Shown in pieces: positions 4,058 to 7,003 of a stretch of 7,003 nucleotides of DNA. Made by a program: the position numbers and the translations under genes. This DNA is from an uncultured Bacilli bacterium (GTDB lineage: Bacteria; Bacillota_I; Bacilli_A; RF39; UBA660): assembly GCA_947625315.1 (NCBI GenBank), contig CANQOE010000067.1:1-7003 (forward strand). Reading direction: 5' to 3'. The notes beneath the pieces are model-generated. The model was not told where the DNA came from and did no database searches. It was given only the letters and a program-made list of their open reading frames with translations. The stretch's first letter is position 1. The number at the start of each line of letters is the position of its first letter.

Positions 4058-5917
4058 ATGCATAATTATGATAAATGGAATTTAATGTATAATTTAGCTA
4101 AGAATTATTATGAACATTATGGCAATTTAAATATTTCTCAAAATTTTAAGACTTTAAATGGGTATGATTATAATGAAAGTGGCTACGGCTTAGGGAAATG
4201 GTTAGTAAATCAAAAAATATCTTATAAAAATCGTTATATTCCCAAAGAGGAAAGAAAAAATGTTCGTAGAGCTTTAAGTGATGAACAGGTCCAAAAATTA
4301 AAAGAAATAGATATTGTTTTTGAAGTGAATTTGACTTGGGAAAAATGGTATGATTTAGCCAAGAATTATTATGAATATTATGGTAATTTAAATATTCCTT
4401 ATAATTTTAAAACAAAAAATGGTTATGAATATGATGAAAATGGTTATGGATTAGGAGTATGGCTTAAAATTCAAAGAGCATCCTATAAAAATAGAAATAT
4501 CCCCAAAGAAAAAATAAAAGATAATAGTTTAAAATCATTGACTGATGAACAAGTTCAAAAATTAAAAAATATTGGAATGGTTTTTAAACTACCTAAAATA
4601 ACTTGGGATGAATGGTATAATTTAGCTGAATTATATTATAAATATTATGGAAATTTAAATATTCCTAAAGTCTTTAAAACGAAAAATGGCTATGAATATG
4701 ATGAAAACGGATATAAATTAGGGAACTGGATTATTAATCAAAGAAAAGCTTATAAAATTAGAAATATTCCCCAAGAAAAAATAAAAAATAATAACTTAAA
4801 ACTATTAACTGATGACCAAATCCAAAAATTAGAAAATATTGGGATAGTTTTTGCTTTACCTAGAATAACTTGGAATGAATGGTATAATTTGGCTAAATCA
4901 TATTATAAATATTATGGAAATTTAAATGTTCCTTATAATTTTAAAACAAAAAATGGTTATGAATATGATGAAAACGGTTATAGTTTAGGAATATGGATTA
5001 GTAATCAAAGAACATCTTATAAAAATCGCTATATTCTTAAAGAAGAAGGAACTAATTACCATAAGCCTTTAAGTGATGAAAAAGTACGAAAACTAAAAGA
5101 AATAGGAATGATTTTTAATATATTTTTAGCCCAATGGGAAACGATGTATAATTTAGCTAAAGAATATTATAAACGTAATGGTAATTTAAATGTTCCTTAT
5201 AATTTTAAAACAAAAAATGGTTATGAATATGATGAAAATGGATATAATTTAAGCTCATGGCTAGAACGTCAAAGAGTCTCTTTTAAAATTCGAAATAATT
5301 CTAAACCAGGAGAAAAAAATAAATATAGTCTTTTAAGTGATGAACAAATCCAAAAATTAGAACAAATAGAAATAATTTTTGAAATTAATTTAACCTGGGA
5401 TGATGCCTATAATTTAGCTAAAGAATATTATAAACATTATGGTAATTTAAGTGTTCCTTATCATTTTAGAACTTCAAATGGATATGATTATAATGAAAAT
5501 GGTTATGGCTTAGGAAGATGGCTTGCAAATCAAAGAATAGCCTATAAAAATAGAAATATTCCCAAAGAAGAAAGAGCAAATGCTCGTAGACCATTAAGTG
5601 ATGAACAAGTCCGAAAATTAGAAAGTATAGGCATGATTTTTGAAATACGTAAAAATTTACAAGAAATTAATGTTTTACTTGAAAACTTTGGTATTAATGA
5701 AAAAAAATATTCTTTCTTAAAAAGAATACCAATTAAAGAATTAAAAGCAAAAATAAATTATTTAATTGAAAATAATCAACCTTTAATTGTGGGAGATAAA
5801 TTACATGAAATATTCTATATAAGTAATATTGATTTAAAAGCTAAATATGGAATAGATATTAAAGAATTAATAAACAATTATTTGGTTGAAGCAAGAACAA
5901 GGGAAATTGGTGATTAA
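4058..5917 (+). CDS. Repeat protein with six helicase-associated (HA) domains, no helicase; function unknown
   Basis: From ATG 4058 the product is 619 residues; an in-frame GTG at 4034 would add 8 but lacks a ribosome binding site. No signal peptide or membrane segment is apparent, so it is probably cytosolic. Six tandem repeats of 87-89 residues (7-93, 94-182, 183-271, 272-359, 360-446, 447-533) share W..WYNLA..YYK.YGNLN(I/V)P, then FKTKNGYEYDENGY, LG.W...QR..YK, and a closing helix like LSDEQVQKLKEIGM. This matches the HA domain (Pfam PF03457 type), a small helical unit thought to bind nucleic acid and often attached to helicases. No Walker A/B or other motor motif is present. The final 86 residues (534-619) are Leu/Ile/Lys-rich, predicted helical and unrecognised. 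A paralogous gene follows after one base. Family assignment is fairly sure; the role is unknown. Confidence 0.88.
   Translation: MHNYDKWNLMYNLAKNYYEHYGNLNISQNFKTLNGYDYNESGYGLGKWLVNQKISYKNRYIPKEERKNVRRALSDEQVQKLKEIDIVFEVNLTWEKWYDLAKNYYEYYGNLNIPYNFKTKNGYEYDENGYGLGVWLKIQRASYKNRNIPKEKIKDNSLKSLTDEQVQKLKNIGMVFKLPKITWDEWYNLAELYYKYYGNLNIPKVFKTKNGYEYDENGYKLGNWIINQRKAYKIRNIPQEKIKNNNLKLLTDDQIQKLENIGIVFALPRITWNEWYNLAKSYYKYYGNLNVPYNFKTKNGYEYDENGYSLGIWISNQRTSYKNRYILKEEGTNYHKPLSDEKVRKLKEIGMIFNIFLAQWETMYNLAKEYYKRNGNLNVPYNFKTKNGYEYDENGYNLSSWLERQRVSFKIRNNSKPGEKNKYSLLSDEQIQKLEQIEIIFEINLTWDDAYNLAKEYYKHYGNLSVPYHFRTSNGYDYNENGYGLGRWLANQRIAYKNRNIPKEERANARRPLSDEQVRKLESIGMIFEIRKNLQEINVLLENFGINEKKYSFLKRIPIKELKAKINYLIENNQPLIVGDKLHEIFYISNIDLKAKYGIDIKELINNYLVEARTREIGD
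4076..5656 (+). repeat. Array of six HA-type protein repeats (261-267 bp units)
   Basis: Units begin at a conserved Trp codon (Asp-Lys-Trp in unit 1) at 4076, 4337, 4604, 4871, 5135 and 5396. Units 2 and 3 are 89 codons and share a LP(K/R)IT end; unit 4 is 88 codons; units 1, 5 and 6 are 87. Conservation is highest across the GNLN to GYEYDENGY stretch and lowest at the pair of residues after QR, at the residue inside LG.W, and in the linker before the DEQ helix. Confidence 0.85.
4397..5238 (+). repeat. Identical 44-bp segment in HA units 2, 4 and 5
   Basis: The same 44 bases occur at 4397-4440, 4931-4974 and 5195-5238, in phase with the protein repeats, coding PYNFKTKNGYEYDEN up to its last codon. 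Synonymous sites are unchanged across the three copies although the rest of each unit has diverged. That suggests recent unit duplication or gene conversion rather than protein-level selection alone. Confidence 0.8.
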
Positions 5918-5918
5918 C

Positions 5919-7003
5919 ATGAACAATAAAAAAACATGGGAAGAAGCTTATTTTTTAGCAAAACAATACTATATTTATTATGGCAATTTAAATATTCCTA
6001 GCGATTTTAAAACTTATAATGGTTATGAATATGCTAAAGATGGGTATGGCTTAGGGAAATGGTTAGCTTTTCAAAGAAAATATTTTTCTAAATTAGGATA
6101 TAATGATATAATTATAAAAAATATTGATTCTATTAAAGATAATATTGAGAGTATAAATTGGTATAAAATGTATGATTTATTAAAGAAATATTTTAAAGTC
6201 TATAATAATTATAATATTCCTTTACAATTTAAAACGAAAAATGGTTATGAATATGCAGAAGACGGAGATAATTTAGGTTTATGGTATAGTTTAAATAAAA
6301 ATAATATTGCTAAAGGCAATAAACCTAAAAAAGTTGAAAATTTTAATATTATTAATTTTAGCAATGAAATATTAGTAAAATTTAAAAAATTAATAGCTAT
6401 AGGTTTTAATTTTGATAGATTATATGATAAAACATGGGAAGAGTGGTATATATTAGCTAAAGCTTATTATGAACATCACGGAAATTTAAATATACCTTAT
6501 AATTTTAAAACGAAATATGGTTATGAATATGATGAAGATGGTCAAAATTTGAGTAGATGGATTATCAATCAAAGAAGAGCTTATAAAAATAGGAGTATAT
6601 CCAAAGAAGAAAGAAAAAATAGTTTTAAACCCTTAAGTGATGAACAAGTAAAGAAATTAGAAGCAATTGGGATGAATTTTGAAGTTAAATTAACTTGGGA
6701 TAAATGGTATAGTTTAGCCAAAGCTTATTATGAACATCACGGAAATTTAAAAGTACTCCAAGCTTTTAAAACTATAAATGGGTATGATTATAATGAAAAA
6801 GGTTATGCCTTAGGAGTATGGCTTAATACTCAAAGAAGAGCTTATAAAAATAGAGGTAAATCCAAAGAAGAAAGAATAAATAATTACAATCCCTTAACTG
6901 ATGAACAAGTAAAGAAATTAAAAGCAATTGGGATGAATTTTGAAGTTAAATTAACTTGGGATAAATGGTATAGTCTAGCCAAAGTCTACTATGAACATCA
7001 TGG
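5919..7003 (+). CDS. Second HA-repeat protein, 3' end beyond window; function unknown
   Basis: An open frame of 361 codons runs off the right edge, so length and C terminus are unknown. It starts at ATG 5919, one base after the upstream stop, with GGTGAT (5909-5914) 4 nt before it; translation is probably coupled to the upstream gene. Residues 7-80 and 81-172 are two divergent units that keep W, GNLNIP/NNYNIP, FKT.NGYEYA..G and LG.W, but the first has a shortened third helix and the second has lost the QR..YK motif. Residues 173-259, 260-346 and 347 onward are well-preserved 87-residue units with W(E/D)(E/K)WY.LAK.YYEHHGNL, QRRAYKNR and PL(S/T)DEQVKKL.AIGMNFEVKLT. There is no helicase motif in the visible part, though a domain beyond the edge cannot be excluded. 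It is a paralogue of the preceding gene and probably in the same operon. Confidence 0.87.
   Translation, partial: MNNKKTWEEAYFLAKQYYIYYGNLNIPSDFKTYNGYEYAKDGYGLGKWLAFQRKYFSKLGYNDIIIKNIDSIKDNIESINWYKMYDLLKKYFKVYNNYNIPLQFKTKNGYEYAEDGDNLGLWYSLNKNNIAKGNKPKKVENFNIINFSNEILVKFKKLIAIGFNFDRLYDKTWEEWYILAKAYYEHHGNLNIPYNFKTKYGYEYDEDGQNLSRWIINQRRAYKNRSISKEERKNSFKPLSDEQVKKLEAIGMNFEVKLTWDKWYSLAKAYYEHHGNLKVLQAFKTINGYDYNEKGYALGVWLNTQRRAYKNRGKSKEERINNYNPLTDEQVKKLKAIGMNFEVKLTWDKWYSLAKVYYEHH
5937..7003 (+). repeat. HA-repeat array of the second gene (at least five units)
   Basis: Units start at Trp codons at 5937, 6159, 6435, 6696 and 6957. The first (74 codons) and second (92 codons) are degenerate. The third and fourth are each exactly 87 codons, and the fifth is cut by the window edge. 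Confidence 0.82.
6639..7003 (+). repeat. Recent 261-bp tandem duplication within the second HA gene
   Basis: Bases 6639-6742 and 6900-7003 align at an offset of 261 bp (one 87-codon unit) with 6 differences in 104 positions. The match continues to the window edge, so it may be longer. About 30 bases around 6459-6490 also recur nearly unchanged at 6720-6751, so unit 3 belongs to the same expansion. Confidence 0.85.

Noticed and set aside
5919..6434. Frameshift in the two degenerate units of the second HA gene.
   Set aside because: The frame is continuous through both units and into the well-conserved third unit, and key residues (W, NIP, FKT, LG.W) remain in the same frame, so divergence is a better explanation than a shift.
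4076..7003. CRISPR or non-coding tandem repeat array.
   Set aside because: The 261-267 bp periodicity is in codon phase, the frame stays open throughout, and the repeats encode a conserved protein motif. There are no short identical repeats with unique spacers.
4076..7003. TPR, PPR or Sel1-type solenoid repeats.
   Set aside because: Those units are about 34-38 residues with different signatures. These units are 87-89 residues with W, GNL, LG.W and QR..YK landmarks that fit the HA domain.
4058..7003. DEAD/DEAH helicase or a phage-defence helicase attached to the HA domains.
   Set aside because: No Walker A, DEAD/DEAH or arginine-finger motif is present in either visible protein, and no known defence gene is adjacent. 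Sequence beyond 7003 cannot be judged.

Overview
The window reads as ordinary chromosome of a very AT-rich, low-GC Gram-positive bacterium. Five of its six genes can be placed in families from sequence motifs. Four minus-strand genes are glycolytic or sporulation genes, and the two plus-strand genes are tandem repeat proteins. An intact spo0A points to an endospore-forming (or ancestrally sporulating) Firmicute. The strongly AT-biased codons and divergent glycolytic enzymes would fit an uncultured gut Bacilli/Erysipelotrichia-like lineage, but that placement is an inference. All reading frames work with the standard code.

Minus strand, in transcription order: pgk (3932-2727) overlaps tpiA (2746-2021) by 20 bp. 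The pair has one strong promoter upstream of pgk and an intrinsic hairpin terminator overlapping the tpiA stop codon. Next is spo0A (1852-1067), with its own extended -10 promoter and several matches to the Spo0A-binding 0A box upstream, which suggests autoregulation. A weak terminator and another extended -10 promoter separate it from gpmI (983 to beyond base 1, 3' end missing). Three steps of lower glycolysis therefore surround the sporulation master regulator; gap and eno are not in the window. Pgk, TpiA and Spo0A each have changes at positions that are nearly invariant in their families, including catalytic Arg to Lys in Pgk and one of the acidic-pocket Asp residues to Asn in Spo0A.

Plus strand: divergent from pgk is an extended -10 promoter followed by two adjacent genes (4058-5917 and 5919 to beyond 7003) separated by one base. 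Both encode arrays of roughly 87-89-residue repeats with the W..(W/M/A)Y.LA..YY...GNL.(I/V)P...LG.W...QR..YK pattern of the helicase-associated (HA) domain, but neither shows a helicase motor in the visible part. The first protein has six repeats and an unrecognised 86-residue helical tail. The second has at least five, two degenerate and the last three very recently duplicated. This repeat-only HA system is the least understood content of the window. Its tightly conserved scaffold with a few hypervariable positions per repeat suggests a modular nucleic-acid-binding array, which is a hypothesis.
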